The position numbers were made by a program, and so were the translations under genes. Under the pieces are notes generated by a model. The model was not told the origin of the DNA. It saw only the letters and a program-made list of their open reading frames with translations, and made no database searches. Of a stretch of 64,000 bases of DNA, positions 35,500 through 47,800 are shown piece by piece. Source of the DNA: Enoplosus armatus (taxonomy: Eukaryota > Chordata > Actinopteri > Centrarchiformes > Enoplosidae); contig NC_092197.1 of assembly GCF_043641665.1 (NCBI RefSeq), positions 13,274,148-13,338,147 of the forward strand, in the 5' to 3' direction. Within the stretch, counting starts at the first letter, position 1, and every line of letters begins with the position of its first letter.

Positions 35500-35565
35500 G
35501 TGCTAATTAGCAAATATTAGCATAACACGCTAAACTAAGATGGTAACCATGGTAAACAGAATTTT
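35500..35565 (+). repeat. Teleost 'GCTAATTAGCAAAT..AACACGCTAAACTAAGATGG' fragment
   Basis: TGCTAATTAGCAAATATTAGCATAACACGCTAAACTAAGATGGTAACCATGGTAAAC-type text (35500-35557). It is the upstream neighbour of the 13995-14125 segment in the family consensus. Confidence 0.75.
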
Positions 35566-38149
35566 ATAACTTAACCTTTATGCCACAGATGGAGCATCAT
35601 CTATTACCATCATCTCTGAAACAGTCTCAACACACGGGCCTTGTCCCATTTAGTGCAAGCAAGTACTTCTTTGTCCACCTACTACTTACCACTTACCACC
35701 TCCTGCAGTGTGCGTGCTAGCAGTGCAGGATCCGACTCCCACTGGCTGAACAAACAGCACTGTCTAAGTTATCGGTCTAAAATCTCCCAAGCGCGTTACA
35801 CTGGGGTCAGACCTGCAAAGGCCAAAGCACATGATTCACATCACTTTTATATGCATCAAACCTTTTATGTCCTTTTAGTTTAAAAGAAATTGATAAAAAT
35901 AAATCCAGTAAACAATAGGCTGGATGTGGTGTGTGTGCGTTTCTTTTGTATATGTGCTCTTCCTTTCCCTGCGTACTTAATTTCTTATGGTGCATCCACA
36001 ACAACATTCCCCCGGGGCCTTGCCACTATAACATCTGTGTTCAACGTACCATTTGTCCGAGCATCCCACACACTGAATTATTCACTGTGCCTATGGATGC
36101 ACAGCTGGCCCGCTCTGCTTTTTGTTGTTTTAACTCTGTTTCCAAAAACAAGAGAGACCACAGGCAAACTGTAGCACAGAGTTCATCTGTCACTTACCAG
36201 AGCTGACCTGCTCTGAAGTCAGTCAACACCCTATCTAGCCGAAGTTCTAGCCTGCTCCTCCTTGTACCCTGAATATCTCAGGTTTGATGTGTAGAATTCA
36301 TACCAAAAATGGGTCTTCTTTTCCTTTTTGAACTCAGTATGTTTGCTCCCATATGGTCCCATATGCATGAAGAATACGAACAAAGCTACATTTGCATGAA
36401 TGCACCAGAATGAACCTCAAACTCATGTAATTTTCATTCTCTTTGGCTATGAAATGAAACTAATAATTGATATATAATAATTGATGGATTGGTTAAGAGA
36501 CCAATGTGCTGTGTATCGGTCAGTAAATAAACCCAGAGAAAGCAGTTTAGGGAGGAAAAAAAGACAGAGGGTCTAGAAGCAGACAGTTGAAGGGTATGAA
36601 AGTGAGACAGAGGGAGAGAGTCCAGAGAGAATGGGAGACAGTTTGAGAGGCAAATACCCACAGTTGGTAGCAGGAGGTGGGAGGATAAACAACAAAGAGA
36701 ATCTTTCCTTGGCAGCTATGGGAGGGAGCAAAAGTAAAAAAACACACAGAGAAGTAGAGGCTAGGCTCCAGCTGAGTGTTTGAGCAGGGGGGTACAGTGA
36801 GAATAAATATGCCACCCCCTGTATCACTCCGTCTTGCTGCACCATCTTTTCTCTGTTGTGTGAGCAGAGGCAGAGGCAGAGAGAGAGAGAGAGGTCGCCT
36901 GTGGTGTGAGGTTGGGGGGAAATTTGGGTCACTATGTATGTGATGAGCCCATGTGCCTAATGACAAATAATAGCATCATCTTCACAGATACTGTCGAGTA
37001 TTACTTGGATCTTCGTATGTATATATTTGTTTGTATTCGTATGTGCCTTCAAAACAGGGAGTGTTGCTCTGGTTGTTTGTATGCCTCTGCGTCATTGGGC
37101 TCCTAATGAAACACGCTGTTTCATACTGTTATCTCTTCACACTGGGTCGACAATCCACTTTGAACAACAACAAAAAAATGGAACCAAAAGCTCCTGAAAA
37201 AGTTAAACTCAGCTTATAAATGGCAAAAAAGAACATGAGAATAATTACTATCCCTAAGTTTGTAATTAGGAAATCTAACCAATGTGGGCCTTTTCCCCCT
37301 TAAATTGCATATTAATGTTATACCATGCATAACAAATCATGTGGATAAAATAATCATTGGTCCACTGTCCGATCTAACCACACTCGTATGCCTTATTAAA
37401 TTCATCAAAATTAAATAATAATATCACTGTAGATCATTCAGATTCATTTTTAAAAACTTTATAAATGAAACAGCATCTTCAAATGAGATTGAATTTTATT
37501 TATTTTCCAAAATGAGTTGATACCCACTGCACAAAGTCAAATGATTTGGGATTAAAGCCGCATGAGTCTGTCACTGACTGTAAGCAGTTTATTTTGATGC
37601 AAATTTCAACATACAAACTGTTTTTTCTCATAAAATATTCTCTTCTTATCGAAAGTACACACATGCACAAAATTATTCATATATTCAGGCTCTCGTATCT
37701 CTCACCCACATGCAAAGACAGTTGCACACAACACCACTACCCTTGCAATTATGTGCTCTATCATGTGTTGCGACCCAGCTCTCTAGGGGAAGGAGAAGAA
37801 ACATAAAACCAGATGGATATGGTAAAATAAAGTTAGTCATTGCATGGATTGAACTTAGATTTACAAATAACAAAAAACGGAAGCAAACTACTAAGGAAAA
37901 GGGGCCTGAGGATGCTGCTTCAATCATGTAAATAAATACAACCAAAAGACGACTCCTAACTCAGAGCGCTGACTCTAAATACAATAAACGAAAATTAAAA
38001 TAAAACCTCAACTATCTGACCTGCCCTACTCTTACCTGTCTAATAACAAAAACATCTGAAGCAGCATTTCTAAACATTATGTTTCTGTGTTTGTGGACTG
38101 AAAACTAAACCTGGCACAGTCCACAGGAGGTTAAGCGAGTGCCTCAGCT
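35566..38149. other. Non-coding DNA with purine-rich patches
   Basis: Purine-rich sequence at 36540-36640 and an AG-repeat at 36863-36894 make the minus-strand frames at 36434-36966 (up to 139 codons) serine/leucine/proline-rich. These are low-complexity artefacts. No gene or repeat family was recognised. Confidence 0.5.
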
Positions 38150-38470
38150 TCACATTAAAACACTTATCCAATATAGACAGATCTGGAGACCCAGTGGCGC
38201 ACTGCTCACATCAAATCACACCTTGGTCAAGAATAGAAACTGTAGCTTGTCTGATGAAACTGCTTCGTCTGGATTGGAGAACTGGACTGAATGCCTCTCC
38301 AATCAGGGTCTTCAGGACAGCAGCCAGGAAGTGAGATGGGGGGCGTCTCGGCACTGGGACCAATCTCACACAGATTCCACTTGACACACATGCAAAACAC
38401 TGGAAAGGATTAGTCACATGGGACGGGCATTGGCCGAGGCATAACTTGTGAAAAATCAACTCGTATTGAG
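38150..38470. other. Candidate conserved non-coding element
   Basis: Balanced, complex sequence (GGAGACCCAGTGGCGCACTGC near 38185, GGGACGGGCATTGGCCGAGGC near 38421). Open for 81-82 codons on both strands without protein similarity. Confidence 0.33.
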
Positions 38471-38849
38471 GCTAACAAACTTTGTTGCTGCGTCATTGCA
38501 CATCATCATGACTCAGATATTCAAGGATGCAGAGGTGAGACTGACATGATAAAAAGTAATGATCTGTTATGCAGTCATTCTAATTTATCATTCGTCTGAA
38601 GTGATTCATCACAAAAACCTTTTTTTTTTTTCCCTTTTAGAAGTTGAACATGATAGACAATCAGCTGCCAAGGCTAAACAAACAACAACACTGCAACACA
38701 AAAACTACATCAGCATACAATCCACAGTGTTTAGATTAATTGCTCACAGGAAGGTGAGCATGCAAAAAAAAAAAAAGGGAAAACAAATGCCTCCGAGCCT
38801 GACGTAGAAAGAAAATTGAAGTTGACTTTCCAAAAATGAAAAATACTGA
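38471..38849. other. Non-coding DNA with homopolymer runs
   Basis: T11-13 run at about 38620-38632 and A13 run at 38764-38776. No gene. Confidence 0.5.
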
Positions 38850-39110
38850 GAAGGAGCTGGGGGAAGCATGCAAATGTGATCCTTTTTTTCTTTGGGGCTG
38901 GTAGCTCTCATTACCGCCTATTAGCCCCAGTCTACATTAAACAACCTCCCTCATTATTTTGGGCCACTGCCTTAATGAAGTTGTAGCTTGTAGAGATCTA
39001 TTGCCAGATGCTAACGTGGGTCTGGAACTTTAACTGTAAGCAGCCTCTGTGTGAAGATACATCATCATAATGGATGAATGTTTTTCCGCAGCTCCACCAC
39101 AGGCTTTGTT
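38850..39110. other. Candidate conserved non-coding element with POU octamer
   Basis: Contains a perfect ATGCAAAT octamer (38868-38875) in complex sequence with CATTACCGCCTATTAGCCCC (about 38910-38929). Octamers bind POU-family factors in general; use here is inference. Confidence 0.33.
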
Positions 39111-39481
39111 CTGAAAGTGAAGACTGGTAGAGTGTGCTCTGTCATTTACTCTGTGATGGATATCATTTTTTTGCTGATGTTACAAATGCTGAAAGTATGG
39201 GGGAAAGTGTCAGAAAGAGCAGGTCATGTTTTCTTTTAAAGTGGGGTTTTATGGTAATTCTTATTGGGTGTGTGGGTGGGTGGATTCCTCACCTACAACA
39301 GAAACGTCAGTGTGCACAACTTGTTGTGTCGCTGTCTTTCTAGCAGGGTTTAATAGGCAATCTCTGAATTGAACTGTCTCTCATTCCCACCACGTGGGCG
39401 TAAATATGTTTACATCTGTATTATTAAGTGGGAGAAAGTTTCCATAAGTGTTGGAGAACATATATGTTCTATATACAGCCT
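39111..39481. other. Non-coding DNA, nothing recognised
   Basis: A CACGTGGG E-box-like word lies at about 39391. No gene. Confidence 0.45.
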
Positions 39482-39492
39482 TGTGTGTGTGT

Positions 39493-39551
<59 letters not shown>
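39482..39551. repeat. (TG)n microsatellite, about 35 units
   Basis: One TA interruption near 39496-39497 and a GA at 39551-39552. The longest simple repeat in the window. Cysteine/valine frames across it are artefacts. Confidence 0.97.
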
Positions 39552-39553
<2 letters not shown>

Positions 39554-39984
39554 TGTGTTTGTGGATGCATTGCTCCTCAGCATCACCCCAGTTTGCGACT
39601 GAGGATTAATGAGGTGTGTTTATCTGCCTGCACACTGCACACGACAGCCTCGGGTCTCCTTAATCAGGTGTGCAGGTGTGTTTTCGCTGCAGTCCAGCTG
39701 TGGACAGGCTTGGGAGGTTTGGCCACCGTGCCACAGTGCATCTATAAATGCACACAGTTTCCTTGTCTCCCATTGATCTAGTGTTGTCTTTTCTTTGGGG
39801 GGGGGGGGGTCGCGCTAAATGTGCAAATAGTTGTTGACACAGAGCAGCCTTATCTAAAGCCATGCTGTAACAGACTAAGAAGGTGTGGCTAATTAAAAAT
39901 AATGAGCTATGTCCCAGCCGGATAAACTACTGATATTATAAACCTTCATTACAGCTAAGTATTAATTCAGAACAGTAAGGTTTC
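39552..39984. other. Non-coding DNA with G13 run
   Basis: Pure G run at 39797-39809. Otherwise unremarkable. Confidence 0.5.
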
Positions 39985-39988
39985 ACGT

Positions 39989-40348
39989 TGGACCGTTAAG
40001 CCATCATTTATTTCACTAACATAGACCACGGCATTAGTGAGGTATAAAAAGTAATTTATTCGGATAGATTCTGGAAGTATAGGATGAGGCTCGAGTATGG
40101 TTGGATGATTAGGGGTCGAGGGGAGGGATGAAGGTGCTAACCACTGAGAAGGGAGAGAGAAGAAGAATGGGGTTGGGAGGGGTGGGGGTCGTGAGAACTG
40201 AGACAAACGGGAGAGAAAAGGGTCAGACACACTTATATATGTATGCACGGTTGATTGGATTAGAGAGGTACAGGGGGTTAAATGTACGAGGTGATAGGAT
40301 TGGTGAGCGTGAAAGGCGTGGTCTTGTTTGTGAACTTAAGTTATAACA
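39989..40348 (-). mobile_element. Probable LTR (minus orientation)
   Basis: The minus strand shows an LTR-like order: a TATATAAG box (40239-40232), then about 175 nt of pyrimidine-rich leader-like sequence, an AATAAA signal (40060-40055), a short U5-like segment and a candidate CA end (39990-39989). The other end may be the TG at 40348-40347. Flanking ACGT (39985-39988) and ACTT (40349-40352) agree at 3 of 4 bases, which is weak. No internal region is attached. Family not identified; it differs from the Gypsy-type LTRs at 15.6 and 58.6 kb. Confidence 0.4.
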
Positions 40349-40352
40349 ACTT

Positions 40353-41367
40353 CATTTAATTATTTACACCTGTACTTGTACCTGTACACATTCTCATGTC
40401 ACCTCAACAACAGTTATTACTTAAACACATCATCACTGCCTATGCTCTCTCTTTGTGTGTATGTATAATTAGAATAACAGTATAAAAGGGTACTGATGCT
40501 GACGTTGCTGTAATACAGAGAAGAGGCACAGTACAGTAGAGTCTAATCAATAAGCAGATTAGTAGTTATATGTAATAAAAAGAAAATTGCTCTTCAAACA
40601 AACAAAAGCATAATGTGTTATCTGCTGGAGAAAAACTAAGCAGACAATAAACACAAACAGAGAGAGATGTATAGCAACAAGCTTCAGCATTCCACGTGCC
40701 AATGAAAAATGATTTAGTGGTTGTTAAGTATAAACATCAGCAGAGGTGCTGTTTGATGTGACCCAGGCAAGTGCGTGGCATTCCTTTTGATGGCTTGGCG
40801 TATTCACAAAATAGCACTTTACAACAATTAACCTGGACGACCCAGAGCCTGATCCTTTTGTAATTTATGACTCTCTAATAGGACTCATATCTTTTCTCCA
40901 TATCTGGTAACTTTTATCTGCTATCGTTTTCCTCTATGAACAGTATGTCAGATATAAAGAGAAGTGAATTGACCAACGTTAATGTCTTCATAAAATACAA
41001 GATTAAAAAGGGACTTATCTCATCTAGTTAAAGATGGAACAGTATGGTTATATTTAATGGATAATAGTTCAAAGTAAACATGAGCACAGGGACTTCATGT
41101 CACTTGAATTGATTCCCACCAGCATTGTTTCTTGTTACGTAGTCCAGTTTTACTTTCCAACTGTCTAAAGAATGAAAACATTAAAGCTGGACTGACTCAC
41201 AAAAGAAGGGAAACGTCTAAATCTATTTCAACTATTTTCCTATTGCTTTCCTTTTTTTGTCATATGCAGTTAAACAAATTGTTGTATCTTTTCATCAGCT
41301 ATTATGCTTTTTGTTCTGGTGATTAAAATCATATGCAGTGTTTGCCAGAGTAATTAACTCAAAGTTA
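40353..41367. other. Non-coding DNA, nothing recognised
   Basis: AT-rich. Nothing supportable. Confidence 0.5.
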
Positions 41368-41780
41368 CTAATCAGACATTACTTCGGTCTGACTAAATGT
41401 GCAGGATATTTTGGCTGAAACACCATGACTCATTTTGTGATGAAAATCAACGGTGACAATTAACACCATTAAAAAAAGTAGAATGAATGATGAATACAAC
41501 TGCTTCTTTAAGTCGGCCTGCCTCTGATTATCATCTGCAGCGATATTATCTAAATGTGGATACCAAGCAGCAAAATAAATCTTTGTATATGGCCCATAGT
41601 CTAGTCTGTTATCACCAGATAAAAGAAATGTAGTCAGGCTTGTTGTCAGTCTGAGAGACACTGCGTTACACATTTGAATTAATTCATTAATTATGTACCC
41701 TATGGAGTTTGGTACCACGCTGGACACAATAATACTACATGTACCAGACTTTGTTGGCATTGTTATTGTTATATACGTAC
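41368..41780. other. Candidate conserved non-coding element
   Basis: Complex tract with homeodomain-type words (GAATTAATTCATTAATTATG, about 41678-41697), GCTATTATC/TTATCACC-like GATA words and a perfect GGTACC. The minus strand is open for 130 codons (41760-41368). The translation has a hydrophobic patch (SSFILLFLMVLIVTV) but no recognised family. Confidence 0.33.
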
Positions 41781-42124
41781 ATAAGATTGTATAATATCAC
41801 CATGTCCAGTGGTCCTTGTAAGAACATTGCAGATTTAAAGCTGGCAAATATATTCTGCCAGCTATGAAACTAAATCAAACTGGATATACCACAGAAATTC
41901 TAACTGTAGTCTATAGCAGAAACATTGCTAACAATTGGAGAGGTGGACTAAAAGAGGTGTTTTTTATACCTTTTCCCTGCAATGGTTTGTGTCCCTGGAC
42001 ATGAATCACATTAAAACAGTTAATAAATAAATAAAATGTTCCCAATATGATGAAAATGTCAGTGGCCTTAAAGGGAATCTACACAAAAATGAAACATAAA
42101 TTCTAAATGTCATTTTACAAAAAA
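41781..42124. other. Non-coding DNA, nothing recognised
   Basis: AT-rich. Confidence 0.5.
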
Positions 42125-42290
42125 AATCTGCAATTATGTTCTAGCTGTTTCATCCAGGCCTGCTTGAGTTGAAACACGAGGAGATTCCAAGTGTGAACTC
42201 GCCTCCCAAGTGATGCTGTGAGGAGGATGCTGAATCATTGTTAATTACCAGGGAATGAAATAACATAGCTGAAATGGCCCAAAGGCTTAC
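42125..42290. other. Candidate conserved non-coding element
   Basis: Complex sequence with TTGTTAATTACCAGG (about 42239-42253). The call rests on texture and homeodomain-type words. Confidence 0.28.
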
Positions 42291-42519
42291 TGAAGGATAA
42301 AATTAAAAGACAAGAGTTGCTAAATTAGTAATTTGTGTTATAATCGGAAGATCATGGGGAGGTTTATAAAGAAATAAATTCAGTTCACGTGGAGGTTTAG
42401 AAGAGACATACATGATTCATACATTTGGGTATTTTCTTTAACTGTTGGATCTAATATAATGTTCTTCTCTTTAATGGTTATTACCTGATATTTTTACTTG
42501 ACATATGAGTCGTGCATGA
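42291..42519. other. Non-coding DNA, nothing recognised
   Basis: AT-rich linker between two CNE-like tracts. Confidence 0.4.
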
Positions 42520-42690
42520 ATAAGAGAAAAAGAGCGGTGATCTCTGGCAGAGAAGCACAGCTGAGCTCACTGGGAGCTGATCTGGAGGTGGCTCTGCGTT
42601 ATTTTCTGCAACTTTACCACTTCTGCTCAAATTAATGTCGTAAATTAATTTGGTTAATTAGTGGGCTGAGCAGTGGAGTTACAGCTATGG
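42520..42690. other. Candidate conserved non-coding element
   Basis: GTAAATTAATTTGGTTAATTAGTGGG (about 42641-42666) gives three TTAAT/TAATTA words within 26 nt, next to AGCTGAGCTCACTGGGAGCTGATC (42560-42583). Clustering of this type is frequent in developmental enhancers; function here is inference. Confidence 0.35.
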
Positions 42691-43172
42691 TTGGATTAAG
42701 ACCTGTGGGCCACAGGGTGTTTAATGTCAAAGGACCTCAATTTGAAATGACTCAGTTTCCTGAGCAGAATACAGACCTTTACATCTATGTAAAATAACTA
42801 TATTAGACAAATCCTCTTCTGAGGGCACATGTTGGAGGTTTGATCAGCCAGTAACAGGACTTTCAGCCTGCTGGCATACTGGGTGCATAACAGGATACCC
42901 CAATGATAGTTCCAGCTGTGACTTGAGCAGGAGAAAAGAGGAAGGTGGAGCTGAAGAGTTTGGTTAAATGCAAGAGCTTAAGTCTCTCCCACTGTGTTTG
43001 TAGAAGTGAGAACAAAGGCTCAAGGGAGCACAAATATTATGAGTACCGGGAGGAAATGAGAAGTAGTAGTATGCAATAAAAAGTGCTCATAGGGGGAAAA
43101 ATTGAATGTGCTGTTATACAGCAAAGCTGCTCTGTACTAACTCACTTTGAATACGGGTATATTAATCCAAAT
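42691..43172. other. Non-coding DNA, nothing recognised
   Basis: No repeat or gene signature was seen. Confidence 0.5.
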
Positions 43173-43193
43173 CCCCCCCCCCCCCCCCCCCCC
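43173..43193. repeat. C21 homopolymer
   Basis: Uninterrupted run of 21 C. The length is subject to sequencing and assembly error. Confidence 0.95.
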
Positions 43194-45261
43194 ACCTCAA
43201 ATCTACCAACAGGATGTATTAGAGTAGTGCCTTGCTGAAATTATCACACACAGTGTATAGCATTTATATGAATTAAGTTTCAGATTTTGTGGTTTAATAT
43301 TGAGTCAAAAGTGAATGTTTCCCTAACCTTGCCCAAGTTAAGACCATGTCAAGCTGTGAGTGGATATTGTAGGGACAAACAAATTAAATATATGGTCATT
43401 TTGCAGATATGTTCATTCTGCATGAACATTTTGCAACTTGCCTGATTCTTTAAAAGCGCTTCCACATTAGATTGACAGTAAACGTAACTCAAAATATATT
43501 TGCTGTTGCAAATTAGAAATATGTAAATGTATTTTCTAGGAGACAGGCTTGTTCCCTAAGTCATGGGACAAGCACAGCAGGACACACATAAAAAGCACCT
43601 TTGAAATGGTGTGGATAGTAGACAGTACTCTGTAAGGGAAAAAAAATGTTTTTCAACCCCCTGCCTGTTTCAAATCACAGAAAAGCACTTAATGTCACAG
43701 TTGAAGCTGTTATAAGATCACATATTCATCTAGGTAATTCCACAGTATAACCTCTTAACTTTAATGGGTCTTTCAAGTGATCCAAAAAGACCAACCAGTT
43801 TGAATATTTCTTCATCTCCAGTCTTGTTAAATCGCAACTGTATCACTTTAATGTGGTTTCAGGCCATTCCAGTAGCAACGGGGCAATTAAGATGAAATTC
43901 TAATGATAAGTCTACTCACTTTAAAATCCATCCTTTCAACATTACACTGACACTGCAGAAAATGGTGCATTGTTACACATATTCAAATTATGTTCCCCAA
44001 GGCGAGTGGCACTGCACAAACTGTTTAGGTTAGAGACTGGGATAAGAAGATTCCTGAACTCCTGGCGCTCTGTTCTGAGCTCGCTACCCGTTCCACTGAG
44101 AGGCGTGTAAAAAGGGGAGGGAGTTGTTTTGCTGTCCCACATCAACTGGCCTACTTGATGGGAATACAAAGGAGGAGGAAAAGAAGGAAGAGGAGGGATG
44201 AAAATCACACTGGGATTCAAACTGAACAGAGGGAGGATTGTTGCTAACTCTTAAGAAAATCTCTCCTCCGTGTTTGTATCGTGTTGAATTGATGGATTCC
44301 TACAAAAATCAAGCCACAGATGTGAAAAGAGTAGATAATAAACTGTAACAAAACTGCTATTTAATTTTTACACAATGTCCGTTTCAAACAAGCCAAGTTG
44401 ATGTTTAGCCAAACACATAAAGAAATGTATACAGATGGAGAATTGTGTCCTCTAAAATTGAACTAGCTAATACCTATGAATTGATATTACTGTGTGTGTG
44501 AGTATCATTTTCATGTTAACATTTTCATAAGGTGTAACATTAGGCTGGTTCAGACTGGTTAGAAATATCTCGTTGTGTTGCTGAGCTCAAAGCCTGTTCA
44601 GTAGAAAAAAATAAATAAAACCCAATTAGAAAGTGATGGAGGCGGTATATGGGTTAGTTTTGAAGAAAAGTAAAAAATAATAAGTAATCCAGTGGCAATA
44701 AATTATGAGAGCATACGACAGTGTGTGCCGGTGACTGTGTGAGTGGGTTTGTGGTAAAAAAGAATATGAAGAAGAAAGAAGAGAACAGAAATCTCTTTCT
44801 TCACACAATCATATCCAGAGCCTGTGAGTTGCATAAGGCAGGTGCTACACATCCAGCCTGTGTTGCTCCAACTTCATTAAAACAATTTGATGAATGACCA
44901 GAAAAAACAGAAACATGATGTAATGCAATATAATAACCTGCAATAAACAAACTTTTACTAGTTTGACTTGACTCAATTCTTTGGCGTATTCTGACGCTGA
45001 CAAAAAAGAACATGCATTAGTAATTAATGTGCATGAGGTAAAAACATGACTCGTGACACCTACAGGGCTCTGCAGGACTGCAGGACAGAATGGGGCAAAC
45101 AAGGGGAGGTCAGATTGTGGACATACAGTTGTTCTGGTTAATAGCATAATTGCACATTTGAAAGTGTGAAGTTGTCCGTGTGTGCAGGATAAATGTCAGT
45201 CCCTTCTACCTTCCCCTTCACTCTAGCTTTGTGTATTTAATTTCAGGAGGCAGCTGACAGC
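43194..45261. other. Non-coding DNA with a purine tract
   Basis: Purine-only tract at about 44168-44198. A complex patch at 43960-44130 may be CNE-like. No gene recognised. Confidence 0.45.
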
Positions 45262-45390
45262 CAATTATCCGCTCAGTGGTGCAGACTATCAGCCAGACTT
45301 CAGCCTAGGAGTGGTAAAAAACAAGGAACCGGCAACCTTCTGGTCATAAGGCCACTTCTCTCTAATCTCATGGTAGAGATGGTAAACACC
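45262..45390 (-). mobile_element. tRNA-derived SINE fragment
   Basis: On the minus strand the text GAGATTAGAGAGAAGTGGCC...TTATGACCAGAAGGTTGCCGGTTCC (about 45372-45325) reproduces the tRNA-like head of a common fish SINE. GGTTGCCGGTTCC (45337-45325) is the B box. The following CCTAGGCTGAAGTCTGGCTGATAG (45307-45284) fits its body. The 3' tail is lost. Confidence 0.55.
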
Positions 45391-45851
45391 AAAATCAGGT
45401 TTCAGTGACCAGTCCAGCTTTCCATGAGAGAATGCTCTCATACTAAAATAGGTTCTTGTGTGAAGAACATGCATTGTTTGGCTTTTGTGTTTGAACAGAT
45501 GGTCTTGCCTCATTTAAAGTTGCTGGAAATTGGGAACTCCACAGGAATCCAAAAGTCAACTCCACAGTTTTTTGCATGGTCAGCTCCAAGCGGTTGGCAG
45601 CACAACATGAGTTTAGATGGTCCTCCTCTCTCCTGGGCACGGAGAGTTTGTTGTTGGAGGCCAACCACAGTGGTGTCCGGTGGTAGAAAGTTTGACAGCC
45701 ATGTGTCAGTAGGTACACTTATTGGCGAACAAAGTAGAGTGGACATGCACACACCAGTGCTTAAAGTGAAGTGGTAAACCAGGGTGAGACCAGGCACAAA
45801 GAAGTAGCTTTAAATCTGTCATGGCACCAGCTACCTCCCGCAGACCGAAGG
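45391..45851. other. Non-coding DNA, possibly repeat-derived
   Basis: Overlapping frames on both strands (117 codons plus, 91-95 codons minus) lie between two repeat fragments. Composition suggests old mobile DNA, but no domain was recognised. Confidence 0.35.
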
Positions 45852-45962
45852 GCGATATTCAGCTGGGACAGCTTTTTTGTGGAGCACTTCTGGTGTCCTC
45901 TGAGCCAGAAGCTTGTCAGACAAAAATGAGCAGCAGCACACAGGACAGGCTAAAACATGTTT
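45852..45962. repeat. Window-internal repeat family Y, copy 1
   Basis: Aligns with 49276-49376. Shared words are GATATT, an AGCTGTGG-like core and a 25-mer GACAAAAATGAG(C/T)AGCAGCACACAG (45919-45943 versus 49331-49355, 24 of 25 identical), followed by AC.G.C.AAA.CAT. Read on the minus strand both give VLLLIFV. Family unnamed. Confidence 0.65.
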
Positions 45963-47579
45963 TAAGCCAGTAGCCATCTCTGTCTTTGTCCTGTAGAGGG
46001 ACATGAAGACAACTTTCAGGCTGCAAGTGCACAAGCGACAAAAAGGGATAATGCGTGTTTGTGTTGAACTGAGCACAGCAGGCAAGAGGGCAAGAAAGGA
46101 AGGCAGAAAATGTTTCTGCAGGATTTTCTCCTTGGACACACAACCCTAATTGACCAGAAGCAAAAAAAAAATACTGCATTTTTCTTAGCGAAGGCAACTG
46201 GGCAAGTGATCAAGCACTAGTCGGGGTCTCACACACTTGACCCCATGCAGTGGGTCTTGTACCGTTAGGCGGCTGTTATGTTGTTATGCCAAATCTTTGT
46301 CTACATTAAGCACACAAAACATTTATTGAACTGGTACCATTCATTACATAGTCCAGACTGTAGGCAATTATCTGTAAGAGTTAACTGGAGAAGTATTGTA
46401 GGTTTTGTTGGTAGGTTTAAACAGGACACAAGAGGGAACGTGAACATCGTAGGCTGCAAAGATGCTCCAAACATGAGCCTGTATTCTGGTGTGGCACTAC
46501 AATACATCACATTTGAATAGACACAATGGCACACTGCCAGTGTCTAAACTCTGATTATAAATGAATTCCTAACTCTCTCCATATTTTGTCCCCTAGGTGA
46601 GAAGTTTCCTCTCATCTGGCTGCATTGTTCTCGTCTGATACATCTCACTGAACTGTTTCAGTAAATGGGTGCTAACCGCCCCAGTTCGCAGACTCCAGCA
46701 TTTATCCATGGCAATTCCACAGGCTAGATTATGAATTAAGTCAGGGAGCTCTGAAGGAAAACAACAACATAATTAGGGAACTCCATCACCACCTTGTGCA
46801 CACTCTAACAAAGAATGTGTGTTTCTTTCTGTATCCCTCTGAGACACACATAATCTGTGCATACTGTTCAGTAGAGGAGCCAAAGAGCAGGAGGGAGAGT
46901 GTAAGAGCTTCTGCACTGTATTGGAAAGTGAATACTGAAAATATGTATACTCAGCTAAATGTTTTTGCCATTTTTGGTATCCAGGAAGGTTGTTTACCCA
47001 AAGAAGTATTTGGGCTTGAGTTGAACAGTAACAGAAAACAAGCGTTCTACTTGTCTGAGATGGTAGGTTCTGCTGTATACAAGAAGGTTCAGGGTTCCTC
47101 TGTCTTTGGGTCTTTAATGTCTCCTGTTTACATTTTTTTTTTTAAGTTTAATAACAGAGTAGGGATTTCTGGCACAACTGCACCTACTTGCAAAATACTT
47201 GACTGTCCTACACCATTGATCCCTCTATCTTTATTACTATAAATCTGAAATTTTCTTTATTGGATAACATAAAACTTTAAAACATGTTTCAGAAATCTAA
47301 TGTAGATCTAACAATATAAATGTAGAGCCCATTCATTGACTTGAATGGCTCATATAATAGGTCATAGCGTGGACAGCACCTGGGGCTGAAACAAGGTATA
47401 TTCAATTCAGCAGATTAATGACAAATGCAAAATATAACCATTGCACGATTGATTATTTCATTCCTCAGTATTGTTTTATGTGTCTCACAAATGCAAATGA
47501 CAGCAGGAGTGTTTGGATACTGGTAATTATAATCACCACAGTTGCTGGATCCATTCATTTGCCTTACTCATGAGGAACA
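45963..47579. other. Non-coding DNA, nothing recognised
   Basis: The 148-codon plus frame at 46796-47242 has no recognisable domain or splice context, and passes through a T10-12 run near 47131-47142. Confidence 0.45.
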
Positions 47580-47800
47580 CATCTGTTCATCTCTCAGGCC
47601 TTGAGTGTCTATCTAGATGCCTCATCTCACTCTGGCTGATGGATTGGTGATGTAGACCCTAAGACCTAGTGGCAGGTCAGACTTATCCATCGCCATCTCT
47701 GAGGCCTGTGTAGCCCCCAGAGCAGCCAGGTAACAACCATCATTCATGACTGGAGCAGTCAGAGGGGATACTAGGGTCTAGTCTACAGTGTTCAGACACG
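47580..47800. other. Candidate conserved non-coding element
   Basis: Balanced, complex sequence containing a near-palindromic GTGTCTATCTAGATGCC (about 47608) and GGCTGATGGATTGGTGATGTAG (47634-47655, PBX/HOX-like TGATGGAT). It lies about 200 bp beyond the donor side of the candidate exon. Confidence 0.33.

Noticed and set aside
36434..36966. Minus-strand frames up to 139 codons
   Set aside because: They lie on purine-rich plus-strand sequence (AGAGAG, GGGAGG), giving Ser/Leu/Pro-rich low-complexity translations with no domain or splice sites.
39482..39551. Cys/Val-repeat peptides over the TG array
   Set aside because: They are translation artefacts of a microsatellite.
46796..47242. 148-codon plus-strand frame
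   Set aside because: It crosses a T-run that encodes an F-rich stretch. No domain and no exon boundaries.
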